64,000 nt of DNA from NCBI RefSeq assembly GCF_017562075.2, contig NC_054084.1, forward strand, positions 37,945,499 through 38,009,498. The letters are read 5' to 3'. The first letter of the stretch is position 1; every line of letters starts with the position of its first letter. The notes beneath the pieces were generated by a model, which was given only the letters and a program-made list of their open reading frames with translations, was not told where the DNA came from and did not search any database. The DNA is from Anopheles merus. Its lineage: Eukaryota > Arthropoda > Insecta > Diptera > Culicidae. Below are positions 12,037 through 25,278 of the stretch, piece by piece. The position numbers and the translations under genes were made by a program.

Positions 12037-15000
12037 ATTTTATTGTCCAAAAATAAAAAAAAATCTTACTAAAAGGGAAACATATTGTTCGGCACATATA
12101 TACGTAGAAAAAAAGCTGGTACTTATCCTAGGCTAGGGTATCTTAAAACAGAAAGAAAGGCCAGCGTTGCAGATTTCAGTTTATTTTACTCTTGTAAAAC
12201 CCGCTACAGCTAATTTTATGCAAAACATACCCACAGCGAACATTGTGCGGTAACCAACACGACAAAAAACTCTCCTCCCTCTGAAACAACAACAGGCGGT
12301 GTACGTGTTAACTAATTGTTAGCATGGCAGTAATATTTTTAGTCGCTGTAGCAAATTATTAAAATCACCGTGTACCTTGCGGTGAGCGTAAGTTTCGTTT
12401 ACACGCCCCTATTCGTTCGTTCCCGAATGGTAAAAGTTAATCAACCACAGAGGAAAACCACATAAACCGTTCTTGTAAAGGTTGACTTTTCTCAAGGATG
12501 CTGGATAGCTCCTCGATAGAACTCGAATTGTAAAATTTTCAATCACCTGTGAAAGTAAATTTCGATTGCTAATCATGCGGAAAATTGGCTTTGTTACTTG
12601 TTCGTTAACGAAATTATCGTTTCATGGAGATTAAATTTGACCTTTGTAACTGTGGCTTTCTACCATTAATTTCATATCCGCCTATATTGAGGCAAACAAG
12701 CGTTGGATTTCAAATTGACTGCCGACTGCGAAGGGGCCGCCGCGATGAACGCGATGGGTTCCAAAGCTGATCATTCGATACCGCGAGCAGAAGCCGTCGC
12801 CGCCGCCGCCTTATCCGCCGGTTGGATTATCAGGTCAGGCATCTTGCGTCCGTGATAAAATTGGCTTGAAAATACACAAAATTCCAATAGACAGGGTGGG
12901 GTGTAATCCAAAGGAAAAAAAAACAATATTACACCAGAAGAAGCACCCAGATGCCGTACAAAGAGATGATTGAGCTAACAAGCGGGGCGTGAGCACAAAT
13001 CGGCAGGAAAGCGATTAGGTAACGCTGTAAATTGACAATTACTGTACCTCGCCTCCGCCGTAGTTGTCCTTTTTTGTTTTGTTCGAAAGAACTGTGAATA
13101 AAGCGGATATGTCGTTCGACTTTGCCAAAGACTTCGGTGTAAGAAAAGCGACATAATGTTCTGTGCAAAGAGGGCGTTTCAAGTGTTTTTTTTTCATTTA
13201 AAATTCAAATTTAACTAATTCCGCTTTCGAGTGGCGTTTGTTTGAACGAGGAGGTTGGAGGGGAGTTTTTTTTTTATTCTAGTCGTTATCTTCTCTTGGT
13301 TGATAAGAATCCAACAAGGTTTAACGAATGCAAAGTTCTACAGTAAAACAACCGAAATGCTTACATTAAACATACTTTTATTGCACGTTATCAAAAAGGC
13401 TGATCGATTGTAATGTAATGTAGTGTCAAATTAAGATGTTTTTTTATTCGCAAGCACATTAAATGTTTTAAAAACTTTTCAAAAACTCTCTCGGGAGACA
13501 CAAAACTAAAAAGGACGCTATGCAAAATACAAACAAAATGGTTAAAATGCTCTACAGCTACAATCTCTTGGCATGAATTTTCATGATCTACCTCGTCAGG
13601 ACATCGGTGCGACGCTTTACTCATAAATATTTTGAATGTGTTTACATTTCGGCACATCCAGCTGCTAGCAAGCTGGTCGGGGGAGTTGGTTTTCGGCGAG
13701 ATAATTTTCCTGTTTTCGGTAAAATTGCATCTGTTCCTTCGTGGCTGTCCACTTCAGCACCTGGCACGGTGGATGAATTCTGTTGATATATTTATCAGCA
13801 GCAGTGTTGTAACGATACTACTACTACTGTGCGGCAAAGTGTGAAAGCTGTACTACCGTTCTGATTGTGCGCTCTTTGTGTGCGCCCTTATAACTTTTAG
13901 GGGCTCGTAGGGCGAAGGATATAGGTCTCTGCTTTTGCCACCATTTATGACGCAATTTTATTTGGGTATCCCGCACGGATTTCCAATACACAGCATACAA
14001 GCTGTGCGTGTGTTGCGCCACATTTCACTTTCCGTTTAATATATGAACAAGGCATCTGCAAGCACAAGCCTCGTGTCAGACGTTTGTGACTAATATTGGT
14101 TCGGAGCTTCCCACGTTCCCTCTGGGGAGTGATAAAAGTTTTACTACCTTTTTTGACCCTTTTTCTCTCTTTCTCTCTCTCGTTTGAAAAGCCCAACAAT
14201 GTGAACCATTGCCATGGAGTAGTGTCAATTTGGTTGTCACATGTATACGATAATAATTCATACCACGCTGCACGTTCAAATCATCCGGATTGGTGGTATG
14301 CGCTGTCGCACGATTTTCGTGATAATTACATGCGAACGCAAGCCGGATGTTGTCATTTTGGCTGTCTTTCGAAAAACGCTAACCATTCTTTAAGCTTGAA
14401 AAGTATAAGTTATTTTCGAAGTTTTTTTTTTAGCAAACAAATCCTCTTTTATAATCTAAAATGCTGAAATCGGTTGCTAACAATAACATTTGTGTTCGTT
14501 TAATTGCTTTCTACTTTGTATATACTAAATTATAAAAAAGTGCTATCATATTTGTGACAGCTACCTTCAATACTGTTGATAATGCTTACCGGACACTGAT
14601 CGTCTTTGTACTCACCTCCAGTTCTCTTCTATTCCACGGTAGCGTATATTTATTGCTGACAGATTATTCACGTGACAGATAAGTAGAAATGTAAATAAAA
14701 AGCTTTTCGCTTCCGACTGAAGGCTTTGGCGCGTTTCGTACGTTGATTTACAGTCATTGAAGCTGTAATGGTGTGATGGTATGGCTTGGGTGGCACTGCT
14801 TTAAATAAAACAATCTGCTCGGCCCTACATTTATAAAGTGTGTTGGTAAACCTTAAATGTTAATGCTGATTTTATCATTGTTTGTAAGTGCCTCGGAACC
14901 ATCTGCTTTTAAGTGTGCCTTTGTTTGTTGTGAATAGATTTATAAATATTGTTGTAAATAGAGAACAATTTATTTGTTTTTGTTAAGTGTTATAAAACAG

Positions 15001-15990
15001 AAACAGTCCTAAGTATGAAAACTTATTAGATTCAAGTATGAAGTCTAGATTAGACATCATATCAAAATCGTATACTTTAAAAGTAAGATATCCAACCATT
15101 ATATTATTCAATTTGTATTAAATTTTTTTTTTATTCACGTATCGACTAAAGTACAGAGAAACATACAGGATTTTCAAATTTAATTCTACCCTCAAGTTTT
15201 TGAGCATTTCTCATTTTAAGTTGCATATTAAATTTAAATTAATTTTAAAATTTAAACCATTTATAACTCTACACGGAACGGGTATATTGCTGTGCGAATG
15301 GTAGCACAGTTGGTTGAGTTATTGATTTAATTGTTTTCTTTTGGAAGAAACAGAGCGACAAAGTTGTTTAATGCGTTTGTCGTCACGATGAAATGTAGAT
15401 GGCGATGATTTCGCTTCGGAAAACAATAATTTCGCAGTGTAGATTGAATTTATCATTTTCCTTTTTAGCTCTGTTGTCGTTGCGGTGCGTATGAAACGAA
15501 ACAGAAACGGGAAAGATAAATCATTTAACATATGCAAAGCACTTTGTCCTACTCACTGAACGTTTGTCCAAGTAACGTGAAACAATTTTCAGCGAAAGTA
15601 AAAAATAATAATAACAACAAAATATTTCATGTGGAACAGTAACCGTGAAAAAAATAACACTACAATCTGTACTAATGGGGCGGGCGGGCAGGCAGCGTAA
15701 AAAGCCGTATGTCAAGATGAGTTTTAAGCGGTTTGCGGGCGGCATTGTTGCGGTGCATGATGACGCTACTGTGTTGTATTGTCTACCACCGGCAGAACGA
15801 GAATCGTTTGCACAGACGACAAGTGGGCTGTTAGGTGAAAGTAAAATGCACCCACAAAAAAGTGCAAAGAAAATAGAAACCAGAACCAACCCGATGACAC
15901 TTGGAAATGATTAATTGTCCGCGCGAAATATGCTGTAAATTGCAATTCGATCCTGGTGAATGAAATCACCCAGTACCTGGACTCATGATC
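12037..15990. other. Non-coding stretch
   Basis: Mostly AT-rich, with GC-rich islands near 12710-12850 that contain GGATTA and GATTATC homeodomain-type words. On the minus strand a donor-like GAG|GTGAGT lies near 14615, with no exon attached. Nothing else can be supported. Confidence 0.45.
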
Positions 15991-16016
15991 TTTCTTTCTC
16001 TCTCTCTCTCTCTCTG
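15991..16016. repeat. (CT)n microsatellite
   Basis: A short CTTT/CT run that ends in TGTG. Confidence 0.9.
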
Positions 16017-19000
16017 TGTTTTGTCGCTCTACCGAATTGCCACCCGGAGTACCACATATTCACAACGGTTTGCACATTGTAACGATGGGTGTGGACTTTT
16101 TTTTAACTCAACTTTTGTCAGCCCACCACATTCACTACCGCGCTGCAGAGATTCGATGTCAACGATGACACTCCGGTCCGGGGGTATGTTGAACTCGCTG
16201 TCCCAGGAATATTGAGTGGTTTAAAAATAAATCAATCTGAAAGAGAGGGGTGGTATTCATGTTCCCTCCACCAAATGAAATGAGACATTGAATTCAATTC
16301 CATAAGCGGGTGGTGACGTTGGGATAGGGTCGTGGAAGGGGAAGTATCTGGATTCTCATAATAGAAATGTGCGCTTTCTGCGTTCCGTTCCTACTGCTGC
16401 TGCTGCCGCTGCGACTGCTGGTGTCGATGTTAGTCCATGTCGTGCAGAAGTCGTTGAACGGTGACAGTCAAAAATGGAAATTAGGTAAAACAGCAGTGAA
16501 AATATTATTTTTTTCTTGCCTGATTTATGTGGTGGTCTGGTGAGAGTGGGTGAGCTGGGATTGTGTGATAAGTGAACCTGTTTGCTAAACACCGAGCGGG
16601 TCAAAAGCAAACAATTTGTGCAGTGAAATGTTAAATTCACTGCAAATGGAGCGATTGTCAGAAATGTGTACGCTCGAATACATTTATTACGATTTTAGAA
16701 TGGTCGTCTTTGTAAATGAGCATGGTTGTTCTTGCACTTGAATGATTTTCGAAGTAATACTGAATGCTTTTCTTTGGCGACAAACGACTACAGAAGGCAA
16801 TCTATTAGGAGGTATTAGGTTAGAGGAGAATGCCATTATTTCAATGGAAAAGATGTCTATGTACAATACCTAAGCTGTCGATTGATTTGCTTGTTGAGAT
16901 TCAGCCAAGCATAGTCAATAATTTAAAAGGCAGTGATTTATATTGAATAGAATATTATTGCATTGTACATCTTATATCTTTTAAGATCTTAGCAGCTTTT
17001 ATTACTCAATTGCTTCACAATAATGCACATCTTGACGAATATATATATATCAACACATGACCTTAATTGTACTACCAGATTCGACGCCATTTGACAACCA
17101 TCTGTATGCATCTGCGCCATCGGTGATGGTGTAGCATGTGTGGCCCGGAAACCCGTTTCCAACAGAAACGCTATAATTATTTATGCAATGAGATCCGCCT
17201 TCAAAGCACTGCTCATTTGAGACATTAAATTTAAACCGGTCAAAATGATGACGCAGAAAATGCGTTCGTTAGTAAAATGTGAAAACGTCGGCTTGTTTTA
17301 AAACGGCCGTTATTTAATGAAGCAACCTGAATTCAAAACTTGCCTTCTATATCTGGTGAGATTATTGTGCATTGCTTGTTATTTAGGTAATTTATTATTT
17401 ATTTTTGATTTCTTTCCATGTTTTTAATGTTATTTTCTCTCGAAATTCATTCCATTTTGAAAGGGTTACGGGTAAATATTGCTTGATGTACCCATTAGCC
17501 TGCGTCCTAAAAGTTTGTGAAGACGGTTATAATAAACGTGACACTTAATGGGAATTTACTACCCTCCCACTCACGCGCGCCACCTTTCCTTCCGTCATCG
17601 CTGCAGAGGGGGGTTTAAGTCGACGCAGGAAAATCGCTCTTCGTTGTAGACACTCAATAAGGTTAACCATTAATTGATGGATAGACACTCCCTTCGCTTT
17701 AGCCGATTCTTTGGGTCACACTTTTGCTCTTCGACCCGCTCCTCCTACGACTCTCCTCCGCCTAATGCCGTCAGTGTCACCAGCGGTTTGGCAGAATATT
17801 TTCCTGCCAGGCACTATTAGTAGACTCACGGGAGAGATCGTTTCACTGCCATGTGGGTCGGCAGCCGTGGCAAAGGTCTTCGTTTGAATAATAGAGTTGT
17901 TAATCTCAGTCGGTTGTGGTTTTCCCTCAGAGGGTAGTGGATACACCGGCAGCATATGAGGTGGGAAAAATGTTTGTGAGTGTGTGTGTGCCTGGGTTAT
18001 CTTTCGGTATTTTTCTTCTTCGTGTGAACATTTTCCCTTCCTGTCCAATAAATCGATTACGGTTGCTTCCAGAGCACTGGCAGTAGAAAATAAATCATAG
18101 CTTTAAGCATTAATAAAGCATTGCTTTGACAGCCACCACTCGTTTGCTAATAGAAGAACATCAAAACACGCCTACCGTTCCATGTTTTTTAAGCCTGTTT
18201 TCAGAATGTGAAATCAGTTCGGTTTTGTTGATATTTTGGATATTGATGTAGTTGCGAGTTAGATCATCAATGAATGAAAATTCGATGAAAACGATACGTT
18301 CATGAATTTCCCTGAAGTGTGATGCAAACGAATATGATGCAGCATCACATTTACGCTTCAACAGTTGTACGTGTGGGCTTCATATTTGTAGATTAGCAAA
18401 GTATGTATGCCTACAGCGAAGATCTCCGTGGTTTACATTTTTGTCAAACAATATTAATTCAACCAATCAGCTAATTAATGTGTAACTGTCGAGATTAATC
18501 TACCAATCGAAAACCTCGCATCCCCATGTTCTAAACCATTTCGTGTAGCTTATGTAAAACAGCTATGTACAGTATCTTCAAGATTCCCTCCTAATGAATG
18601 GCTTACTCATGATTCATTATCCATGTTTCAACGCAAAATGTAAATCGCGTACGCAGCAAACGTTTTATTAAACCGAGCTGTGGCGTACAGCCGTGCCACA
18701 GCATTTGGCAAGTGCTGCACTGTCGTCGTAGGTTGCCCCGGGTTTCGGGGGCAACGAAACGGATTTAAATTATCCCCCGGTGGATTGTTTATACTCATTT
18801 AACGCTAGCCGGAGCCAAAGGCTGCGGCGTGGCCCACACCGAATGTTTGACGCTTCGTTTCACGACCCGTTCCGCGTGTTACGTTATACGGTGTGGCGGG
18901 AGATGAGTTGGGCGTTCCGTGAATCGTGAAAAATCTGCTACCGCTTGCGCTTTTGTAGGTTTTTCCGGTGAGGAGGGCTGTCGGGTGGGCAGATCAGAGC

Positions 19001-19548
19001 ACAGTTTCACTCTTCGGGGTTGATTGGGTTGTGAAAATTTGCACACCGACACTCAGACCGTAACCGATCGTCAGACGATAATTGATTAATAATCCCGCAG
19101 TGTGTTTTCGGTGCGGCCGGGGCAAAGTTTCAAAGGCGTGTTCTTGCCCGTGGCAGTATAATTGCTTGATTTACTTTTAATTATCGCTCAAGCTCGGTCG
19201 GGCTCGCAAATGACGTGATTTGGATTTATGTTGTTAGCACAGTTTGGAACAAATAGCACATTCATAGCCTTCATCTGGTGTTTCTTCTTCTTTCGTGCAG
19301 CACCGCTTAGACGATGTTTTACCAGAATTACGTATATTGTACAGCTTGAATTTTTTACATATAAATGTTAAATGATCATTTAGCTCTAACCATTGGTAAT
19401 TTTCTCATAAGGGAATCACACAATTACAATTCTAGATCTAGCAATTAATTATATACTTTTAAAGATAGTCTGTGCCTAATCTGCCCAAAAATGTATATTG
19501 TATATGATCAACAAGTGCTTAAAGTAAAATGTGTTTATTATTCAGTTC
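16017..19548. other. Non-coding stretch with twin hairpins
   Basis: No coding gene is seen. Positions 18660-19160 are GC-rich, contain two perfect 8-bp inverted repeats (18677-18702 and 18732-18755) and are followed by TAAT-containing sequence. This could be a conserved regulatory block, but that is inference from composition only. Confidence 0.4.
18677..18755. repeat. Two adjacent short inverted repeats
   Basis: GCTGTGGC (18677-18684) pairs with GCCACAGC (18695-18702) around a 10-nt loop. GTTGCCCC (18732-18739) pairs with GGGGCAAC (18748-18755) around an 8-nt loop. Both stems are perfect and GC-rich. They are too short for a microRNA precursor. Confidence 0.7.
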
Positions 19549-19799
19549 AAAACAAAATACTTCTTCTTCTTCTTCTTTGGCTCAACAACCGATGCCGGTC
19601 AAGGCCTGCCAACCCACTTGTGGGGTTGGCTTTCAGTGACTTATTGATTTCCCCCCATAGTAGGATAGTCAGTCCTACGTATGGCGGCACGGTCTATTTG
19701 GGGCTTGAACCCATGACGGGCATGTTGTTAAGTCGTACGAGTTGACGACTGTACCATGAGACCGGCCAACGAAACGAAAACGAAACGAAAACAAAATAC
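19549..19799 (-). mobile_element. tRNA-derived SINE (SINE200-like), copy 1
   Basis: On the minus strand the element begins near 19767 with GGCCGGTCT. It carries a Pol III A box (TGGTACAGTCG, complement of 19746-19756) and a B box (GGTTCAAGCCC, complement of 19701-19711). It ends in an AGAAGAAG-type tail at 19561. The spacing of about 35 nt between boxes is tRNA-like. A perfect 12-bp target-site duplication, AAAACAAAATAC, flanks it at 19549-19560 and 19788-19799. Twenty nucleotides of GAAAC-type repeat lie between the head and the right duplication. A second copy is at 48.86 kb. The name SINE200 is by recognition of an Anopheles family of about 200 bp and was not searched. Confidence 0.85.
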
Positions 19800-22694
19800 A
19801 CTCATTTAATATTCATGCATAGGCGACTCTCGAGATACGCTCCTCTCGAGTTACGAGGACTCGCAGATACGACGATTTTGATTTTGACAGTTAAATGCTG
19901 TCATTTAGAATAAATTGTTGTATTTTTTAATTTCTTGCTGATAACCGTTAAATACACATTTTTAAAGATTCCCTAACTACTCCATCTTGAATATTTATAT
20001 ACTGTTTATGACTATGAACGGTTATGTGACTCTACTTTCCTCAAAATGCGACGTATCTATTGCTAATGCCTTCTTCCAATCCGTCAACATTGCTGCATAA
20101 AATGAGACACTGCACAAGAGTTTTGAATGCATTCTGTGATTCAAATTTATTTGTAAAAAGGATATTTTTATGTACGCCACTGTAGTTTGCTACTAATTTG
20201 ATGAGCAGTAAGAAATACGCAGCGCTTTAAGCGACCTACGAAGGGTGATCTACTCCAGTCTAAATCTTAACTCAAATGTATCACTTACGGTATTTAATGA
20301 TTAAAACGTGGATGTCACATCACCAGCGCGCGCGTTAGTCCAATCACCAGAAGCCTAATATAGCATCACGTCGTTCATGTTTGTCGCACTAATTACTATT
20401 GCTGATGTTGCTTTCAGCGGAAAACATGCGTTGATGCGTTTGGAAGCATAACAGTGCTCAAACAACAAACAAACGAGAGCATTAGCAGGGAAGGGGACAC
20501 GGAATAGTCTTACGGCAATGCTGTTATGGATTTTAGATGTTCAGCTATCCATTTCCACGGATGTTGGTGCTATCCATTGGTGGCCCGTTCTAAGCGAGCT
20601 AATTAGCACACATCGATAGTTTCGATAAACCATCCGATAAATGAGCACACGACACTAGGTGGGAGTAGAACCAACACTAATCTTTCAATAGCAGGGTCTT
20701 ACTTTGAACGGAACGCCGGCGTTCCGGGCGGATGTACCAGGGGATGTTATGAGAGGAAATTAAACTTCCGCGAACTTTCCTTCGCATACGCGTGTACAAT
20801 CTGGGTCGAGTGAATGCGTGCGGGGATGTGTTGTTGAATTCGCAGGCCGATAGCATTCATATCAACTGCGAATTTGCCCTTTTCCTTTCTTCCTTGCGGG
20901 ATAGCACAGATGGTCTGGGCAAGATGGTAGTACAACGCACGAACGGTCTCAACGCTTCACTAAAATTGCTGACTGTCGGGAAATTTCGAAGTTTGCTATG
21001 CCTATGTCATATACAGTAGATGTGTTTGCCCTTAGCTCAAACTTGAGCGAAGTTATTTATGGCTAGGAAACAATAAATTATTTTTACTTTCACTCAGTTT
21101 TTGTTTTCATTCTGTTTTCTTCTAATAAAGGTGTTTTGACGAGAACGCTTGTCTTGTTGCGTTTGATATGCTCATGTGCACGTAGCTCGTGGTTGTAATA
21201 AATTTCTCTGTCAATGATGGATTTACCATATAAGTTTTTGAGAGATCATCAAACAATCTTTTCTGGGCTATCAATCTTCTCTTCAATCATTTTACGTTGG
21301 TCCATTGTAGATGGTTTTGTTGAATTATAATAACTTTTCTTGTGATAGTTTTTTTGGCGTCAAATTGTTCATTCAAGTAGTTAACCTATAAATAAAAAGC
21401 AAATATTTTAAACACATAACAATTGATATTTTACCAAACTTTCAACTTCATTTTAATCGATTATTTGTCAATTGATATTAGTGACTGCAAACTGGCGTAG
21501 TGTAGCTGACGTAGACAAAAGAAAACACAAATATAACTGAATCTGAAATGTGATCGAACGCAAAATGTTGATACTCTTGCCTAATCCGATAGTGAAGTGA
21601 TTTTATCGAGGGATCTTTATTGCTGTGCTAAAAATCAACTCTTTTGTAAATACAATGGGAGAGTCGTCGCAAAGGATCGCTTCGGAACGAGAATGTTTTT
21701 CCAACGGATTAAGATTGGGACGCGTAAGCGCTCCGGCGAACGAAGGGAAAGCTAGTTCGCGCTGGTGGTCCATTCAACCGGCTAACACTTATCCGGACCG
21801 CTCCGAAATGCTATTAAATATTCATTTTGACCACATCCCAACCCTCAACACCGCCGCTGTGCCTACGCGCGTTGGGCAGACGTGCACAGGGACTTGCCTC
21901 GTGCCCGGACGCCCAATAGGATGCGCTCAGTCCAGTTGGTTGTTAGGATGTACGGGGTAGAGCAGCTTTGAATATTGCTCCCCAAAACCACGCGCTGTGG
22001 CCGTAGTCCTCGTTTTGTTGTAGTCGTCTAACGCCTTTAACTAGCATTGTGTTGCAAAGGCTGCTGAAGGGAAACCCATGAGCTTTGGCCTTTAATGCGC
22101 ATAAATTGATAAATTATACAAACAAACAACTAAACATACAGATAAACACATATACAAAGTATGTGTGTGTGTGTGTATGTGTGTGTGTGCGGGTTCTGAA
22201 GACTGTACAACCGATGCAAATGCAACCCTTGCTGGACAATGTTTTCCCGTGCAAGAGGGTGCCGGAATGACCCTAATAGCTTTCAATGGATGAGTACGAC
22301 GTTCAATTGAATTCGTGTTGACCTTTTATTTGGGAACACATGAACGAGTTTCGAAACAGAAACAATGCGCTTACTCACATACAGTTTCTAGACATATCGT
22401 GAAATCTGCTTCTAGTGGGTCGTAATAGTAGTGTACAAATCTTAAACTGTGAATAAAATACTACCATGGCGGTACGCTACTGTTTGTTTGAATAAAATCG
22501 ATTACAAATGGCAAATGTTACACTGCCGTAATATTTATCTTGTTTCAGTCCATCGTCATGAATGGTTCATACTTTTTTAAATGTGTTTTTGTAACGGAAT
22601 TATTTAAGAAATTTTAATGCGATAAACCTTTGGTATTTTTCTATATAATACTTCAATCCATGTATAAAATTGAACTAGTTTTACTTCCTGTATT
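19800..22694. other. Non-coding stretch
   Basis: No gene is recognised. A 111-codon + strand frame at 21625-21960 has no visible family. A (TG)n run sits at 22161-22190. Confidence 0.45.
22161..22190. repeat. (TG)n microsatellite
   Basis: TG dinucleotide run with a single TATG interruption. Confidence 0.9.
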
Positions 22695-22809
22695 CTAATC
22701 CTCTTAAAGCATGATTTTCATAGATTGTTTATTTCTTTCTTTTACAGGTAATTGTTTAAATCCGCCTGCTTCAAACCAACCACTCTTACACTTCTTACTA
22801 TCCGTCAAA
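22695..22809 (+). other. Candidate recursive splice site 2 with 62-nt RS-exon
   Basis: A branchpoint-like CTAAT (22695-22699) is followed by a long pyrimidine tract (about 22726-22744) and TTACAG ending at 22747. GTAATT follows directly as a 5' site at 22748. A strong second donor, AAA|GTAAGTTT, begins at 22810 and bounds a 62-nt segment (22748-22809). Only one frame of this segment is open. It is the frame reached if the 58-nt segment at 4513-4570 is spliced on in its own open frame. The fused 5' site is weaker here than at the other two sites, so an ordinary micro-exon is a real alternative. Confidence 0.45.
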
Positions 22810-22815
22810 GTAAGT

Positions 22816-25141
22816 TTATCATTGTTTAATGAGAAACACAATAAGCATTAAGCATCAACTTGTTTACGATAAAAGATGGAGAGCTCAGTTTATTGATTTA
22901 CCATACACAGTGTACCGCACAGCCGTACGCGATTGGGGGACGATTCAATTGATTGGGTTGATTTGATTTGCACAGATCGGCAGACACATTATTTGAATAT
23001 TCTTTTTTATTTTTTCGTTTCATCGAGCGAGAGAATATTTGCTCGAAGCCTACTTTAAAAAAGGACGAAGCGCAAAAAACAACTGTTTTTTTCTGTATGT
23101 GACAGTAATGATAAGCATTGCCGGTGGCGATTTCCATTCTGGCACGATAGTGAATCAGTCGGCTGGATAAATTTTCGATGCTGCTTTTTATATTTCTTCT
23201 TTTGATACTCGTGTTGCTTTCGCGCAGTGGTGTGCCCGCATCTATCTGATTTCAGTATTGTTGAAGATTGTGGCTATGGTGAGCGGTCAGTTGGAAAAAG
23301 AAAACGTCCAAACGCACCGAGACAACGATTAAACGAGGACATTTTCGTTGACACGTGGTCGTTTTGCGTTGGCATAAATCAGTTAATGTTATGAGGGGTG
23401 AACACTAAATAACACACAATTCAAAGAGCATTCTTAATACAAAACAGGGACAACACTACCTCAAAACATGTTAGTGAAATTGTTAAGCGATACTGATAAA
23501 TTTGGCTTACAAAAAATATTTTACAAGCCTCTGCAACTCTACTAATCAACAAAAGTTATTCTCTATGTTTCATGCAGGATTTACTAATAGTGTTTTCGTT
23601 AACATTAGTTACATGAGTGTTCTGAAACTCACAAATAAACCTTTGCGTGGCGATTTATAGATGGAATGGCCTCTAAAAATTGAATGCTATATCTTAAATT
23701 TTCCACGTTTAACAATTAAAATCTTTTGAATCTGTAATGAACATACAGTTTTTCGCCATGGACGACATTTCAGTATATTTTACGGCAATATTTCGGAAGT
23801 GTGATGCTGTGTCCTATGCTTTTTGTCAACTCGTCCATAACAGAGGAAGACTTACGCCAGTGTTGGGCAGAGAATGTCTTCCATCATATAACCTGAAGCT
23901 AAAAGTTATGGCCATGATTTGTTATCCGTGCCTGCAAAGTTGAGTCGGTCGGTCGAATAGTGCTGGCGGCTGTGTGGCTCCTTCACTATGCCGTTGTTTG
24001 CCGTGGTACCAAGCATCACTTTTCGGTGATGTTATGTGAAAAATTTCACTACCCCCTCGCTTATATGTGTGGCGTTTCTCATCACGATGAACCGCATACT
24101 TAAGGCATCACGAGCTATTTCGCATTCGGCAGCACGCGGGCAGAAACTCGCATTCCGCTGCCTCGAATACCTTAGTCCTGGGCTGATTCGGTACATCTCA
24201 GCGTGTGTGTGTGTGTGTGTAACGTGCACAACACAACTTGGTACGGCGATCGTATAGTAAACGTGTGAGTTTTCCCGCAAACCCCTCAGGGCGTTGATCC
24301 TTTCATCAACAACGGATCGGAACGGCAACCCACACGGCGGTACGGTTTAGGCGCCAAACGGAAAGTTTGTGCAGGAGTTAGCGAACATAGCGAGCCCTGG
24401 ATGGCACAATGAGAATAAAGTCTAGCTAATCCCTTTTCCCGGTGGTTTACGCTATCCTTTGAATTCTTGTTTCTGGCGAATGGGACACAGGAATCGGTGC
24501 GCTAGTAGTGCGGAACCGGAGAAGGAATGCAATCACTGTAGTTATGTAAAGTGAACGGTTAGATTTTCACCAGCTGGGTAAGCTGCTTCTTTGGAGCAAA
24601 AGATGTGTGGCATAGATATCAATGCTAGAAATGGAACAGCAGCAGTAGAGTTTGCATCATATTGTCGTAATGTTAAAATCATAAATTTTGTGATCATCTT
24701 CTATTTGTTTGCAAATAGAGCATGGAATTTGGTACTTAAGCTGCTAACTACTGCTTAATTTTTACTTAAGCTGCTAACTACTTGATGCTGTGTCTGTGAG
24801 ATACGTTAACATAGTTATTATACTATCGATACAGTCAATTTGGTCGGCTGCTTTCCCTTTGCCCGCCTTTCTAGTGCAGTTGCGAAAAGACATGATGTAC
24901 AACCTTGTAATGGCTTCATCAATCGACCAAACGGGTGAACCAGCGCGTTTCCTCCCAGCGTTGTTAACGCTGCTTGTCGCCGTTCAATCCGTTCGTTGAT
25001 TGCTACGACGATCATAATCATTACACCCGTCAGTTGGAACTCGTAAAACTGTCCCACAGCACATCGTTAGAATCCCCTCGGCTGTTGCTGGATCGCTTCG
25101 TGACCCGGGAGAAAGGCCATGGAAAGCATGAGATAGAGAGT
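22816..25141. other. Non-coding stretch
   Basis: No gene seen. It holds a (TG)n run at 24201-24220 and a 20-nt exact direct repeat at 24733-24752 and 24763-24782. Confidence 0.45.
24733..24782. repeat. Local 20-nt direct repeat
   Basis: TACTTAAGCTGCTAACTACT occurs at 24733-24752 and again at 24763-24782, giving a 30-nt period. It looks like a small local tandem duplication. Confidence 0.85.

Positions 25142-25278
<137 letters not shown>

Noticed and set aside
17360..17410. TTATTTAG|GTAATTT as a further ratchet site
   Set aside because: The pyrimidine tract is broken by purines and the 5' site is weak; it does not match the quality of the three sites reported.
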